DNA from: Laspinema sp. D2d
GTDB lineage: Bacteria > Cyanobacteriota > Cyanobacteriia > Cyanobacteriales > Laspinemataceae
Assembly (NCBI RefSeq): GCF_025370755.1
Contig: NZ_JAMXFC010000002.1
Coordinates: 62,001 to 126,000 of the forward strand
Length of the DNA stretch: 64,000 nt
Direction of reading: 5' to 3'
Shown here: positions 9,717 through 19,307 of the stretch, in pieces
Layout: each line of letters opens with the position of its first letter
Numbering within the stretch: the first letter of the stretch is position 1
Notes under the pieces: model-generated
What the model saw: the letters and a program-made list of their open reading frames with translations, nothing else
The model's database searches: none
Told to the model about the DNA's origin: nothing
Position numbers and translations under genes: made by a program

Positions 9717-10709
9717 TCCCTGGACTTCCGCAATCTATAACACCGAACTCTCAATGTAGAGGCGATGCGCCGCTGATCAGGGCTTTGCAATGGATTTAGT
9801 CTATCCTAATGTCTGAATTGCTGGGAATTTGACGGAAATCAGAGTTCGTTTCCCACTCCCCCGGGTCCCTTCAAACCGATGCGATCGCCTTGCCGTTTAA
9901 TAGAAAGAGTCAGTCCAACGGGATTGAGGACATCGCGTGACTCGATGAACCAACCATCCAGAGGATCGCCCTGATGATCTTTCCTCTTCAGTTTCCAGAA
10001 CTTCCTCAAACCCTCAGTTGGGGGCTATTCAAAATCTTAACGCTGCGATCGCTCTGTTGTTATTTTTCTTTAAAGACGAAATATTTCCAAACTCCCAAAG
10101 CTATATCAATCCAAGTGATACAGATTTTTATTAATGTCATCATCAACCCTCGGGTAATCCCCATTGTTCAATTTGCACTACCCTTTGCCACTCCCAACTA
10201 CCAATGCGCCCTCAACCTTGACTTAGAATAGAGTTTTTAATCCCTGCTCAACCGGAATGGCATGATAGTGAAGGACAGCCGGTTTCACTCTATTTCCGTT
10301 TCCTCCTCCCTTGTCATGAGAACACCGAGCTAGAATCCTAGAGAAAATAGTCTCGATCAAGCTCACCCTGCACCCTTCCCCTACTCAACCATCACGGGTT
10401 GTTTATTCGCAATAAATAGGTCGCCCTTGTCTATGAGAAACTCTTTGTGGATCACCTATCCCTTTTTTATAAATGGATTTGAAAAATCTATTAAAAGAAC
10501 AATTAAATTTTTGCATCACAAAAACTTAATTGTTCTTTTAAGGTTAACTTTAAATTACTAAAAAAGCCTAACAATAATCTTTTAGGGTATTTTCAGTCAA
10601 GCCTTAGCCTGGAATAGATTTTTGAAAAATGTAAACTTGCACCAGATTTAATAGTAGAACTTAGCCTATTAAAGAGCAATAAAATTTGCAGTAAATAAAG
10701 GGTAGGGTT
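9717..10709. other. about 1 kb non-coding spacer
   Basis: No convincing gene. An 85-codon open stretch at 9974-10231 has no ribosome site, no recognisable motif and an irregular composition. The right half turns AT-rich and contains one striking hairpin (10491-10541) before the PAS/GGDEF gene. Confidence 0.6.
10491..10541. repeat. near-perfect 51-nt hairpin upstream of the GGDEF gene
   Basis: Arms 10491-10506 and 10526-10541 are perfect 16-base inverted repeats. After one A/C mismatch the stem continues with 10508-10513 pairing 10519-10524, leaving a 5-nt loop (catca). The total is 22 pairs in 51 nt, about 170 nt upstream of the diguanylate cyclase start. There is no T-tract beyond the stem, so it is not a classical terminator; a regulatory RNA structure, a repeat element or a protein-binding palindrome are possible. 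Confidence 0.75.
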
Positions 10710-13700
10710 ATGAACCTTGATCGCCAATTTAGTCAAACCCCTGATGCCGTCAGCCCGGGTGAATCCATTCACAATGAATATTTCAAAATCATAGTTGAAC
10801 GCTCGGCGATTGGGTTAGCGCTTTGGGATTTGACTGGAAAATTCTTGCAAACCAACCCTTTTTTACAAACTATGGTGGGGTACGAGGAAGAAGAACTCTT
10901 GCATCTGGAATATAGCCAGATTACTCACCCCGAAGATTTTCAAGTAGAGGATGCTCTTAGGCAAGAGTGTATTGCCAGCAAAAGAGAGGGATATGAAATA
11001 AAAAAAAGATTAATTGGTAAAAATGGAACAGAAATCTGGGTCAAACAAAACTTATCCCTGATCCGAGATGGGGTAGGAAATCCAAAACTATTTGTGGCAA
11101 CTATTGAGAATCTTTGCCAAGCTTCCTCTATTGATAAGTTGCTGACACAACAGGAAGAAAAATATAAAACTATCTTTGATATTTTACCGATTGGAATTTC
11201 ATTTACAGACTCCGAGGGTAATATTACTGAATCAAATCCGGCTGCCTTAAATTATTTAGATGCTGGGGTTATAACTTCTCCGGAGGAAATCAGGATTCAG
11301 AGAGATTACCCCCTCAGTTTAATCGAACAAACTCCAGTGAATCTCAAAGAGTTTTCTAAAAAACTGGCTTTAATTAAAAATGATGATAATCGAGTTATCC
11401 AAAATTTACACGTTGAAATTGCCTCATGGGAGGGAGAAGTAGACTGGTTAAATATGATAACTGTACCGATTCCGTTAGACAATTATGGAGTGGCGATCGC
11501 CTATATCAATATTACTGAATGCAAAAAAGCTGAAATAGCCTTAAAACAAAGTGAAAGACGGTTCAGAAAAGCTGTGGATAACTTCCCAGATACCTTTGTC
11601 ATTTATGATGCTGATCGCCGCATTCAATTTATTAATCATCAGGGTATCCGAATCAGTGGGTATCGCGAAGAACAGATTTTGAATCGCCGAGATCAAGAGT
11701 TATTTCCACCGGCAATTACCGATAACTACCTCCCGCTACTCCAGCAAGCCATTGAGACAAAAATGCCTCAAAAAGGAGAATGCACCATCCTGTTAAATAA
11801 TACTCAATTGAGCGCGGCGATCGCGTACATTCCCTTGCTCAATGAAAAAGGAGAGATTTATCAGATTTTAGGAATTACCCATGATATCACCGAACGTAAG
11901 CGGGCCGAAGAATCTTTAATTAAAAGTGAAACTACCAATCGAGCTTTACTCAATACTATCCCTGATTTAATGTTTCGTGTGAAAGGAGATGGAACCTACT
12001 TAGATTTTAAACCTGCTAATTTTAGTAACTTAATCAAGCCGCAAATTTTTCAAGGCTTAAAAGTGGTGGATGTCATGCCACCACAAATTGCTGAAAACTC
12101 CATGAAATATATTCGACAAACCTTGGAAACCGGGGAAATTCAAGTGTTTGAGTATCAACTAGAAATCAGAGGTGAACTTTCCGTCTATGAAGCGCGACTG
12201 ATTGCTAGTGGAGATGATGAAGTTTTGGCAATTGTCCGAGACATTACGGCGCGTAAAAATGCAGATCGAGAAAAAAATCAATTGATTGAATCCCTCCAGA
12301 AGAGTGAAGCTAATCTCGCCCGCGCCCAAAGAGTTGCTCATGTGGGAAGCTGGGAATATGAGGTAAAATCTAAAAAAGTTACGGTTTCAGAAGAATTTTT
12401 AAGAATTTTTGACCAACCCTTAAATTCCGGATTAAGCTATCTTCAATTGGTGAAGCAACTCCATCACCAAGATAGAAAAACTTGGCGCAAGCTCATTCGA
12501 GAAGTCCTTGAACAAGGGAGTGCCAATGAAGTTGAACTGAGAATTTGGCAAAGCGATCGCACACTTCGGTATATTGAAGCCAGAGCCGAAGCCGTATTTA
12601 ACACAACGGGAAAACCCATTCGGCTCTTTGGAACTGCCTTGGATATCACTGAACAGAAAAAAGCCCAAGCTGCTCTCGCCGAATCTGAAGCCAAATATCG
12701 CTCCTTAATGAAAGATGCAGGAGATGCCATATTACTCACAGATTTAGAGGGAAATTTTTTAGAATCCAATAAAAAAGCTGAGGAATTATTGGGCTATACG
12801 AAAGAAGAATTAATCACCCTCCATGCCAGTCAAATTTTGCCCCCTCAAGAACGAGAAAGAGTGAGCGCAGTGTTTGCCTTAACGGCCAAAACTGGGGGCG
12901 GATGGTTGCCGAATACCCAACTCCGCCAAAAAGATGGGGAAACGCTTTGGGCGGATATTAGTTGTAGTGTAGTCCAATGGGGAGAGGGTCTGAAAGTTCA
13001 ACAGGCGATCGTTCGGGATATTACTTATCGAGTTCATATTGAAGCATCCTTAAGAGAACAAGCGGAACGAGAACGATTAATCTCGGCGATGCAAGAGCGA
13101 ATCCGACAGTCTCTGGATTTGAAAGAGATTTTACAAACGACGGTGGTTCAGGTGAGGCAATTTTTACAGTGCGATCGCGTGGCAATTTGTCGTTTAGGTT
13201 CCGATTGCACCGGGGTGATGGTATCGGAATCCGTTAATTCAGAATACTGCTCGATTTTAGGGCTAACGATTCGCGATCCCTTATTAGGAGAACAAGATTT
13301 ACCCCCGGAACAGTTGGGGGGAATTTATCAGGTTGAGGATATTACTCAAGCTTGGGTGAGCGAGTCTCAGGTTAATTTTTTAACTGAGGTGGAAGTCAAG
13401 GCATTGTTAATGGTACCCATTGTCCAAAGTAGCGGGTTATGGGGATTACTAATTGCTCACCATTGTGCCGCACCTCGCCGATGGCAACAGTCCGAAATTA
13501 AGTTACTCAGTCAATTGGCAACTCAGGTGGGAATTGCTACCCAACAATCCCAACTGTATGAACAGCTTAAAGAAGCCAACCAACAGTTACGGCAATTGGC
13601 AACTCGGGATGGATTAACCCTGTTATCCAATCGGCGTCATTTTAATGAATATTTAGAACGAGAATGGCGACAAATGGAGCGCGATCGCACCCCACTCTCA

Positions 13701-14108
13701 TTGATTCTATGCGATATCGATTTTTTTAAACCCTATAATGACACCTACGGTCATCAAGCAGGGGATGAATCTCTCAAACAAGTTGCTGTTGCCATTCAAA
13801 AAGCCAGCAAAAGGCCCTTAGATTTTGTGGCGCGCTATGGCGGAGAAGAATTTGCAGTCATTTTACCGGATACCGATGCGAATGGGTCAATCTGCGTGGG
13901 GGAAACCATCCGCGAGGCAGTGAAGGCGTTACAAATTCCCCACCAGGGATCTCCCACCTGTGGATACATTACCTTGAGTGTGGGAATGGCTACGGTGACC
14001 CCGGGAGTTGAGTCATCGTTGGAAACTTTAATTCATGAAGCCGATCGCGCCCTCTATCGAGCCAAGGACCAGGGCCGGGATTGTTCGGTTCATTATACTC
14101 AGATTTAA
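10710..14108 (+). CDS. multi-PAS, GAF, GGDEF sensor diguanylate cyclase
   Basis: A 1132-residue cytosolic signalling protein without membrane helices. About six PAS/PAC repeats fill residues 20-790 (recurrent ITERKRAE-type PAC ends), a GAF domain spans about 800-960 and a GGDEF domain about 965-1130. The GGEEF active site is at 1044-1048, and an inhibitory I-site RPLD at 1035-1038 sits five residues before it, as in product-inhibited cyclases. The GAF resembles the cyanobacteriochrome class (GLLIAHHCAAPRRWQ), but the expected chromophore Cys-His position reads Ser886-Gln887. It should make c-di-GMP in response to an unknown cue. Confidence 0.93.
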   Translation: MNLDRQFSQTPDAVSPGESIHNEYFKIIVERSAIGLALWDLTGKFLQTNPFLQTMVGYEEEELLHLEYSQITHPEDFQVEDALRQECIASKREGYEIKKRLIGKNGTEIWVKQNLSLIRDGVGNPKLFVATIENLCQASSIDKLLTQQEEKYKTIFDILPIGISFTDSEGNITESNPAALNYLDAGVITSPEEIRIQRDYPLSLIEQTPVNLKEFSKKLALIKNDDNRVIQNLHVEIASWEGEVDWLNMITVPIPLDNYGVAIAYINITECKKAEIALKQSERRFRKAVDNFPDTFVIYDADRRIQFINHQGIRISGYREEQILNRRDQELFPPAITDNYLPLLQQAIETKMPQKGECTILLNNTQLSAAIAYIPLLNEKGEIYQILGITHDITERKRAEESLIKSETTNRALLNTIPDLMFRVKGDGTYLDFKPANFSNLIKPQIFQGLKVVDVMPPQIAENSMKYIRQTLETGEIQVFEYQLEIRGELSVYEARLIASGDDEVLAIVRDITARKNADREKNQLIESLQKSEANLARAQRVAHVGSWEYEVKSKKVTVSEEFLRIFDQPLNSGLSYLQLVKQLHHQDRKTWRKLIREVLEQGSANEVELRIWQSDRTLRYIEARAEAVFNTTGKPIRLFGTALDITEQKKAQAALAESEAKYRSLMKDAGDAILLTDLEGNFLESNKKAEELLGYTKEELITLHASQILPPQERERVSAVFALTAKTGGGWLPNTQLRQKDGETLWADISCSVVQWGEGLKVQQAIVRDITYRVHIEASLREQAERERLISAMQERIRQSLDLKEILQTTVVQVRQFLQCDRVAICRLGSDCTGVMVSESVNSEYCSILGLTIRDPLLGEQDLPPEQLGGIYQVEDITQAWVSESQVNFLTEVEVKALLMVPIVQSSGLWGLLIAHHCAAPRRWQQSEIKLLSQLATQVGIATQQSQLYEQLKEANQQLRQLATRDGLTLLSNRRHFNEYLEREWRQMERDRTPLSLILCDIDFFKPYNDTYGHQAGDESLKQVAVAIQKASKRPLDFVARYGGEEFAVILPDTDANGSICVGETIREAVKALQIPHQGSPTCGYITLSVGMATVTPGVESSLETLIHEADRALYRAKDQGRDCSVHYTQI

Positions 14109-14526
14109 AGGGGTTCTGTCCATTGGCGATCGCCTCCGCGACTTCCCTTTGCTGCTCCTGCTAAAATAGATCGCGATTCCACCCGTCCCCCTTGGGGTAA
14201 ACTATGGAAGGCTGTTTTTTGAAGTCCCTCTGTTCTGGCGATCAGCTTCAATAGTAGGGGATGACAATCAACAGAGGGAACAAAAAGTAGCCCAAGGGAG
14301 TTGGGAGTCAGGAAGAAGGAGGCGATCGCGCCGTTCCTGAGAACTTAATGTTCAGTCCTGAAGGGGTTGAAGTGAACCGGCAGCACAACCGTAAGACTCA
14401 GGGAGAATGCGATCGTTAATCTCGGTCAAATATCCCTGAACACCGGATTAAAAATGTGTTTTCCATTCCCATTCACAAGCCAGATAAACCGTTCGGGTAT
14501 CACCCGTTCTTGAAAATCTAATCTCA
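14109..14526. other. 418-bp spacer between the GGDEF and ridA genes
   Basis: No ORF of note. It holds a perfect 10-base inverted repeat, 14225-14234 with 14270-14279, separated by 35 nt. No poly-T follows, so it may be a structured leader or repeat rather than a terminator. The region is otherwise of average composition. Confidence 0.5.
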
Positions 14527-14931
14527 ATGACTAAAACAATCATTCAGACAGACCAAGCACCCGCACCCGTTGGACCTTACAATCAAGCGATCGTCGCCAC
14601 GGGTCAGTTCATCTTTGTTGCGGGTCAAATCTGCCTAGACCCTCAGACCGAAACCCTAGTCGGGGCGGGTGATGTGGTTAAACAGACTATCCAAGTGATG
14701 GCAAATCTAAATGCTATCCTTACTGCTGCCGGTGCAACCTTTCAGGATGTGGTAAAAACCACCGTTTTTTTGGCAGATATGAATGATTTTGCTGCCATGA
14801 ATGCCGTTTATGCTAAATATTTCGATGAAGCCACGGCACCGGCGCGTGCCACAGTCCAAGTGTCACGTTTACCTAAAGATGTACTCGTTGAGATTGACTG
14901 TATCGCGGTGATTGAAGGAACTGCTAGATAG
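14527..14931 (+). CDS. ridA: RidA family enamine/imine deaminase
   Basis: A 134-residue member of the YjgF/YER057c/UK114 family, which hydrolyses reactive 2-aminoacrylate-type enamines released by PLP enzymes. Family landmarks are [12 protein letters not shown] at the N-terminus, [10 protein letters not shown], and [20 protein letters not shown], which carries the conserved Arg that binds the substrate carboxylate. Full length, cytosolic, probably trimeric as in the family. Confidence 0.95.
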   Translation: MTKTIIQTDQAPAPVGPYNQAIVATGQFIFVAGQICLDPQTETLVGAGDVVKQTIQVMANLNAILTAAGATFQDVVKTTVFLADMNDFAAMNAVYAKYFDEATAPARATVQVSRLPKDVLVEIDCIAVIEGTAR

Positions 14932-15018
14932 TCTTAAGATTTAAAAACAGCAAAATCCTGATATCTTAGGGGTTTGGTGGCAAGATACTGGTAAATTTAG
15001 GGGAGGTTATAAAATTTA

Positions 15019-16155
15019 ATGACGATCCAACAGCCTACAAATACGGTAGTTACTAGCAAAGCGTCTAGTAATTCCTTTAGAACTTCCATTCTGAGCGTTG
15101 ATTTGGGCCGGACGGCGACTAAAGCTTGTGTCAGCCGGGACCCCAACCAAGTGGTATTTATTCCGTCTAATGTGGCCCAGGTCCCTGTAGAGAAGGTGCG
15201 CGGTGGGGAATTTGAATCCCGGCCTACAGATCCCTTGTTGGATATGTGGTTGGAGTATCAAGGGCGGGGTTATGCGATCGGTCAGTTGGCGGCTGACTTT
15301 GGCGCAAATCTCGGGGTTGGAGAACGGAAAGTGGAAAATGCCCTGGTGAAAGTGCTTGCCAGCGCCGCTTACTTTGGATTAAAAGATGATTTAGTGGTTG
15401 TCCTGGGTCTGCCCTATCATTCTCAAGAAGAGTTTGAGCGGGAAAAAGAGGAAATTACCAATTTGCTGACTTCGCCTCATGTGATGAGCTATCGCGGTGA
15501 GCAAGTGACCCTGAATATCACCAAAGTTTGGGTGATGCCGGAAGGATATGGCAGCTTGATCTGGTGCGAAGCTCAAGAGAAAGTGGATAAAAAAGGCGTG
15601 TCCCCAGATTTTGCCAAAACTTCGGTGGCGATCGTGGATATCGGACATCAAACTGCTGATTTTTTAATGGTCGATAATTTCCGGTTCGCACGCGGGGCCT
15701 CCAAGAGCGAACCCTTTGCCATGAGCGAGTTTTACAAGCGAGTCGGCACCGAAGTTGAAAAGGCATATAGCCAAGCGCCGATCAGCGTTGATAGTCAATC
15801 CTTGTCCTTAATCGATGCCGTGAATAAACCCAGGGGTCAACGGTTCTTCCGTCCTCGTGGGGCATCCAAACCGACGAATTTGGATGATTTTCTGCCCAAC
15901 CTGCGCGAATTATTTGCCCGCGAACTGTCTGACTTGTTGATTAAATGGTTACCGGAACGGGTCACTGACGTGATTTTGACCGGCGGTGGCGGAGAATTTT
16001 TCTCTGATGCCCTCAAACCGTTAGTTGAACAAGCGGGTTTGAAAGTTCATCTGGCCCAGCCTTCACGTCCGGCGAATGCTGTGGGACAATATTTGTATGG
16101 AGAGGCTCAACTTGCCTCCTCTTCGTACACTCGCTCCTCTAAGGCTGGAAGTTAA
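15019..16155 (+). CDS. actin-like ATPase of the ParM/StbA type
   Basis: A 378-residue actin-fold protein. Phosphate loop 1 is SVDLGRTATKA (D28, G30, T32), phosphate loop 2 is VDIGHQTADF near residue 212, and the adenosine motif is LTGGGGEFF near residue 318. ParM-type actins form filaments that push apart DNA bearing a ParR/parC complex. A GGGAGG ribosome site lies at 15001-15006. Its TAA stop overlaps the start of the next gene (TAATG), suggesting translational coupling. Found here in a chromosomal setting with no plasmid genes nearby; what it moves is unknown. Confidence 0.85.
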   Translation: MTIQQPTNTVVTSKASSNSFRTSILSVDLGRTATKACVSRDPNQVVFIPSNVAQVPVEKVRGGEFESRPTDPLLDMWLEYQGRGYAIGQLAADFGANLGVGERKVENALVKVLASAAYFGLKDDLVVVLGLPYHSQEEFEREKEEITNLLTSPHVMSYRGEQVTLNITKVWVMPEGYGSLIWCEAQEKVDKKGVSPDFAKTSVAIVDIGHQTADFLMVDNFRFARGASKSEPFAMSEFYKRVGTEVEKAYSQAPISVDSQSLSLIDAVNKPRGQRFFRPRGASKPTNLDDFLPNLRELFARELSDLLIKWLPERVTDVILTGGGGEFFSDALKPLVEQAGLKVHLAQPSRPANAVGQYLYGEAQLASSSYTRSSKAGS

Positions 16156-16649
16156 TGGTTTTTTGGTTAAGCAAGACGAAGAAACGGGTCGGATTTACCG
16201 ATGAGGTAGCCGACCAAACCTTGTTAGCGGTTGTGCAGAAAGAGTTACAAAACCAACCGCACAAGAGTTTCGGCGACTTGTGTAAAGAAGCCCTATGGCA
16301 TTATTTGTATGTCCCCGAATCGGTGAAACCGACGCGGAAATCAGCAGATGCCTCGGACACCATTGCGGAGTTACAAGGGCAATTGAGGTCCTTAGAGGAA
16401 CGGGTAGCGGCGAGGGAGGCGAGTCGATTGGATGCACTGGAACAGCAGTTGCAACAATTAAGCTTGCAGGTGGGACAGTTGGCGATCGCCCTCAATCAAC
16501 GGGGAAATTATCAACCCCCTCAACACGCCTATCTGGAACCTATACCGGAACCCCACCCAGAACCGGAATCAGAACCAGAACCCGTCGCCCCCCCCAAACC
16601 CGTGGACCCCTTACTCCAACGACTCAGCTCCTTCATTGATGATTTCTAA
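16155..16649 (+). CDS. small coiled-coil partner of the actin-like protein, possibly ParR-like
   Basis: A 164-residue protein I cannot assign to a named family. Its N-terminal 60 residues (VGFTDEVADQTLLAVV, KSFGDLCKEALWHYL) could form a small ribbon-helix-helix-like fold. Residues about 70-115 are a heptad-patterned coiled coil rich in Leu/Gln/Glu, then a Pro/Glu-rich linker leads to a short conserved-looking acidic tail, LLQRLSSFIDDF. The order of small DNA-binding head, flexible linker and C-terminal peptide recalls plasmid ParR adaptors that dock on ParM. This is inference from layout and coupling. Confidence 0.65.
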   Translation: MVFWLSKTKKRVGFTDEVADQTLLAVVQKELQNQPHKSFGDLCKEALWHYLYVPESVKPTRKSADASDTIAELQGQLRSLEERVAAREASRLDALEQQLQQLSLQVGQLAIALNQRGNYQPPQHAYLEPIPEPHPEPESEPEPVAPPKPVDPLLQRLSSFIDDF

Positions 16650-16695
16650 GTCAGTAGCGATCGGGTAGAAAAAGTCAGGATATAATCTGCAAGCA

Positions 16696-16740
16696 TCAGG
16701 AGTCAAAAGTTTTTAAAACCTTTGACTCCTGACTTTTTTT
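16696..16740 (+). terminator. intrinsic terminator after the actin-like operon
   Basis: Arms 16696-16713 and 16715-16732 are complementary over 18 positions with one mismatch, followed by seven T residues. It closes the two-gene ParM-like operon. Confidence 0.9.
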
Positions 16741-16848
16741 GGGAATATTTTATCAAGAATTTAGAGAGTATTGGTACAGTAAAGGGAACTCCAAAAAATA
16801 AAATAGAGCACTACCCTAAACTGTACCTTTAACCGCTGCATTCTCTCC

Positions 16849-17190
16849 TCACTCTTGCCCCAATTCCTGCAACATTCTTTCCACCGTCACCTTCAACGGA
16901 GGCAAATTATTCTGAACAATGGCCCAGACTAAATTAAGCGATATACGGAAATACTCATGCACCAGAATATTTCTAAAGGCGATAATCTGGGACCACGGGA
17001 TTTGAGAATATTGGTTTCTCAATTCACTAGATAGGCTATTTGCTGCTTCTCCAATAATTTGCAGATGATGAACTATCCACACTTGAATGAGTTCTTGTTC
17101 ATCAAATGCTTGCCGTCCTTGATTCGCATATCGTTCAATGGCTGAGATCGCCTCCCAAATATCTTGTAGTCGTTCAGTCTCTCGCTTCAT
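16849..17190 (-). CDS. hepT: HepT-like HEPN ribonuclease toxin (DUF86)
   Basis: A 113-residue all-helical HEPN protein. The catalytic/AMPylated motif RX4HXY is intact: R73, H78, Y80 in FRNILVHEY. In characterised HepT-MntA pairs the RNase activity is silenced when MntA adds AMP to that tyrosine. Its ATG overlaps the mntA stop by 4 nt (ATGA). It lies downstream of mntA on the same strand, the usual cyanobacterial order. Confidence 0.92.
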   Translation of the reverse strand: MKRETERLQDIWEAISAIERYANQGRQAFDEQELIQVWIVHHLQIIGEAANSLSSELRNQYSQIPWSQIIAFRNILVHEYFRISLNLVWAIVQNNLPPLKVTVERMLQELGQE

Positions 17191-17498
17191 AGCCTGACAG
17201 CCTCAAGCAAAATGCGATCGCGAATCCGCTCTTTCAACATATCCACGGTAACGATATCAACCTTGCGATTCAATAGCTGTTCTAAATCAAGCAATAGCCC
17301 CCCTGGAAACCAAGGAGTGATTTTTTCTAAATCATAATCCACTAAAAAATCAATATCGCTATCTTCCGTCGCTTCACCTCGCGCTACTGAACCAAATACC
17401 CGCACGTTATAGGCTCCATGCTTTTCAGCTAGGGAAAGAATTTGCGATCGCTGCTGATTCAACAAGTCTTGAATGCTTAATCCGATCTGATTTTTCAT
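17187..17498 (-). CDS. mntA: MntA-like nucleotidyltransferase antitoxin
   Basis: A 103-residue minimal nucleotidyltransferase from the ATG at 17498; a TTG at 17507 would add three residues. The active-site GSX10DXD motif is intact: G36, S37, D48, D50 in GSVARGEATEDSDID. It should AMPylate the HepT tyrosine and neutralise it. Translationally coupled to hepT. Confidence 0.92.
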   Translation of the reverse strand: MKNQIGLSIQDLLNQQRSQILSLAEKHGAYNVRVFGSVARGEATEDSDIDFLVDYDLEKITPWFPGGLLLDLEQLLNRKVDIVTVDMLKERIRDRILLEAVRL

Positions 17499-17694
17499 AC
17501 ATCCCAATGCTTGTCAGTTTTCCAGAATTGCTGCTTCTAGTGTGTCACTTTCCAAAACCTGTGCATCCAACTGCTTTATCAATTTTTTAAAGAAACCCGA
17601 TCGCGAAACCCGAGGACGATGGGTGATGTGCTTGTGTACCACGGTTCTCCCCTACAATAGAAAACCGATCGCATCCCCTTTAATATTTCACTCC

Positions 17695-19053
17695 ATGCAT
17701 ATCCTCGCTCTCTTGTCAAGTCTGCTGATTGCTCAAGCTCAACCAGCACCGGAACCCCAGGAAATTGTCCAACCCCAGGAAGTTCGGCCTTTACCGGGCG
17801 GTCTGGATAATGTGCCGATGTTTAATAGCAATAGTCCCGAAAAAATCGGCAGCGAAGGCATTTTACTCTCCACCTTCCCGCCCGATCGCAAAGCGTTTCC
17901 CTCTGCCCATCTCAACTTCCCTTTTCAAGGTCGCTTTGACATCTTTGCTCATCATGTATTTGGCGATCGAGAACTCGCTGATTTAACCCCCATGTATGTG
18001 GGAATTCTGGTCCATAATCCCACCAATGAACCTGTTATCCTGAATATCCTCCAGGGAGCAAGTTATCTCTCCCAACCCGATGCGCCGTTTGTTCAATTAC
18101 CGCCCTTAGTTGCCAATCCTCGGGGGGAAGTTTTCGCGGGACCCGGGGGGCGGGTGACCAATGAAATCTTGCGGGGACAGCGCCAAGATATTTGGCCCGC
18201 GCAACTGGTGATTCCGCCCCAGTCGAGTCAGATTTTGAAGAATCTGCCGATTCCCGTTCGCACCTTAGAACCGCCTCTAAATGGTCGTTCGACCTTAATG
18301 CGGTTATCCAGTAGTGGGCGAGTCTATGTGGCGAGTTTGGCGATGTATGCGCGGGAGGATGCTAATGGCAATGAGCGCGCCCCGACTCTGGAGGAATGGC
18401 AGCAGCTTTTAGAAACCGCAGATGTGGCAACGCCGCGCGATCGCACTCCCACTCCCCCAGACCAAACCGAGGGCCAAAGAATCTACGGTCGAGTTGCTGG
18501 CGTGTCCCAGGGGTCTAGTTGGATGGGTCAATTGGTCGATCGCCCGGATATTCAAGCTTTGAGTATTCCTGGATCGGGAGAAAGCTTTTCTTATGCGATC
18601 GGGACCTTACCCGGAGGACAAATGGGAACGGATCAATCCCAAAGTGCCCCGATGTTAGTCCGGTACCCCGATACGGCCTATTTTGCTCATGGGAATTATG
18701 CCTTAGAATACCGTTTACGTTTACCCCTGATTAATGAAACGAATGATACAGAAACCGTGACGGTGAGTTTACAGACAGCATTGAAAGAAGAGACTTTAAC
18801 CCAACAAGGATTACGGTTTTTAGAACCCCCAGGACCCCAGGTATTTTTCCGAGGAACGGTGCGCGTTCGCTATACCAATGATTTGGGAGTGCCAACTACT
18901 CGCTATTGGCATTTGGTGCAGCGTCGCGGACAAATTGGAGAAGCGTTGGCAACCTTAGAAATGCCCCCAGGCGATCGCCGTCTGGTCGAGGTGGATTTGA
19001 TTTATCCCCCAGATGCTACCCCACCCCAAGTCCTCACAATTCAGTCTCGCTGA
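17695..19053 (+). CDS. DUF3370 family exported protein
   Basis: From the ATG at 17695 the protein has 452 residues with an immediate signal peptide (MHILALLSSLLIAQAQPAP), which argues against a 51-codon upstream extension. The VRPLPGGLDNVPMFNSNSPE and GRFDIFAHHVF segments are as I recall in the cyanobacterial DUF3370 family. The mature protein is beta-rich with no catalytic motif; probably periplasmic or surface-associated. Function unknown. Confidence 0.8.
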   Translation: MHILALLSSLLIAQAQPAPEPQEIVQPQEVRPLPGGLDNVPMFNSNSPEKIGSEGILLSTFPPDRKAFPSAHLNFPFQGRFDIFAHHVFGDRELADLTPMYVGILVHNPTNEPVILNILQGASYLSQPDAPFVQLPPLVANPRGEVFAGPGGRVTNEILRGQRQDIWPAQLVIPPQSSQILKNLPIPVRTLEPPLNGRSTLMRLSSSGRVYVASLAMYAREDANGNERAPTLEEWQQLLETADVATPRDRTPTPPDQTEGQRIYGRVAGVSQGSSWMGQLVDRPDIQALSIPGSGESFSYAIGTLPGGQMGTDQSQSAPMLVRYPDTAYFAHGNYALEYRLRLPLINETNDTETVTVSLQTALKEETLTQQGLRFLEPPGPQVFFRGTVRVRYTNDLGVPTTRYWHLVQRRGQIGEALATLEMPPGDRRLVEVDLIYPPDATPPQVLTIQSR

Positions 19054-19125
19054 GTCGGGGATCAACGCTTTTAGTCTCTCGGGGGCGTTCATTAATCCTG
19101 CACTAAATTAGTGAATTTTATGAGT

Positions 19126-19157
19126 CAAAAGAGGGGGCGGCGATCGCGCCTCTTTTG
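19126..19157 (+). terminator. hairpin downstream of the DUF3370 gene with a HIP1 core
   Basis: Nine-base arms 19126-19134 and 19149-19157 enclose a HIP1 octamer (19140-19147). There is no long T-run after it, so terminator function is tentative. Confidence 0.45.
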
Positions 19158-19307
19158 CCATTGACAAGTTGAGTGGAGTTGTGATATAAATCACGGAAAA
19201 TCCCGATTAATATCACAGCCTATTTTTCTTTAGATCACTGGATATTCCCTAGTTTTAGTTAATACTTAAAGTATCACTTTTTATTGGTCGTGATACCAGT
19301 TCACGCT

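Noticed and set aside
9974-10231. 85-codon open stretch on the plus strand
   Set aside because: No ribosome site, irregular composition and no motif; probably chance.
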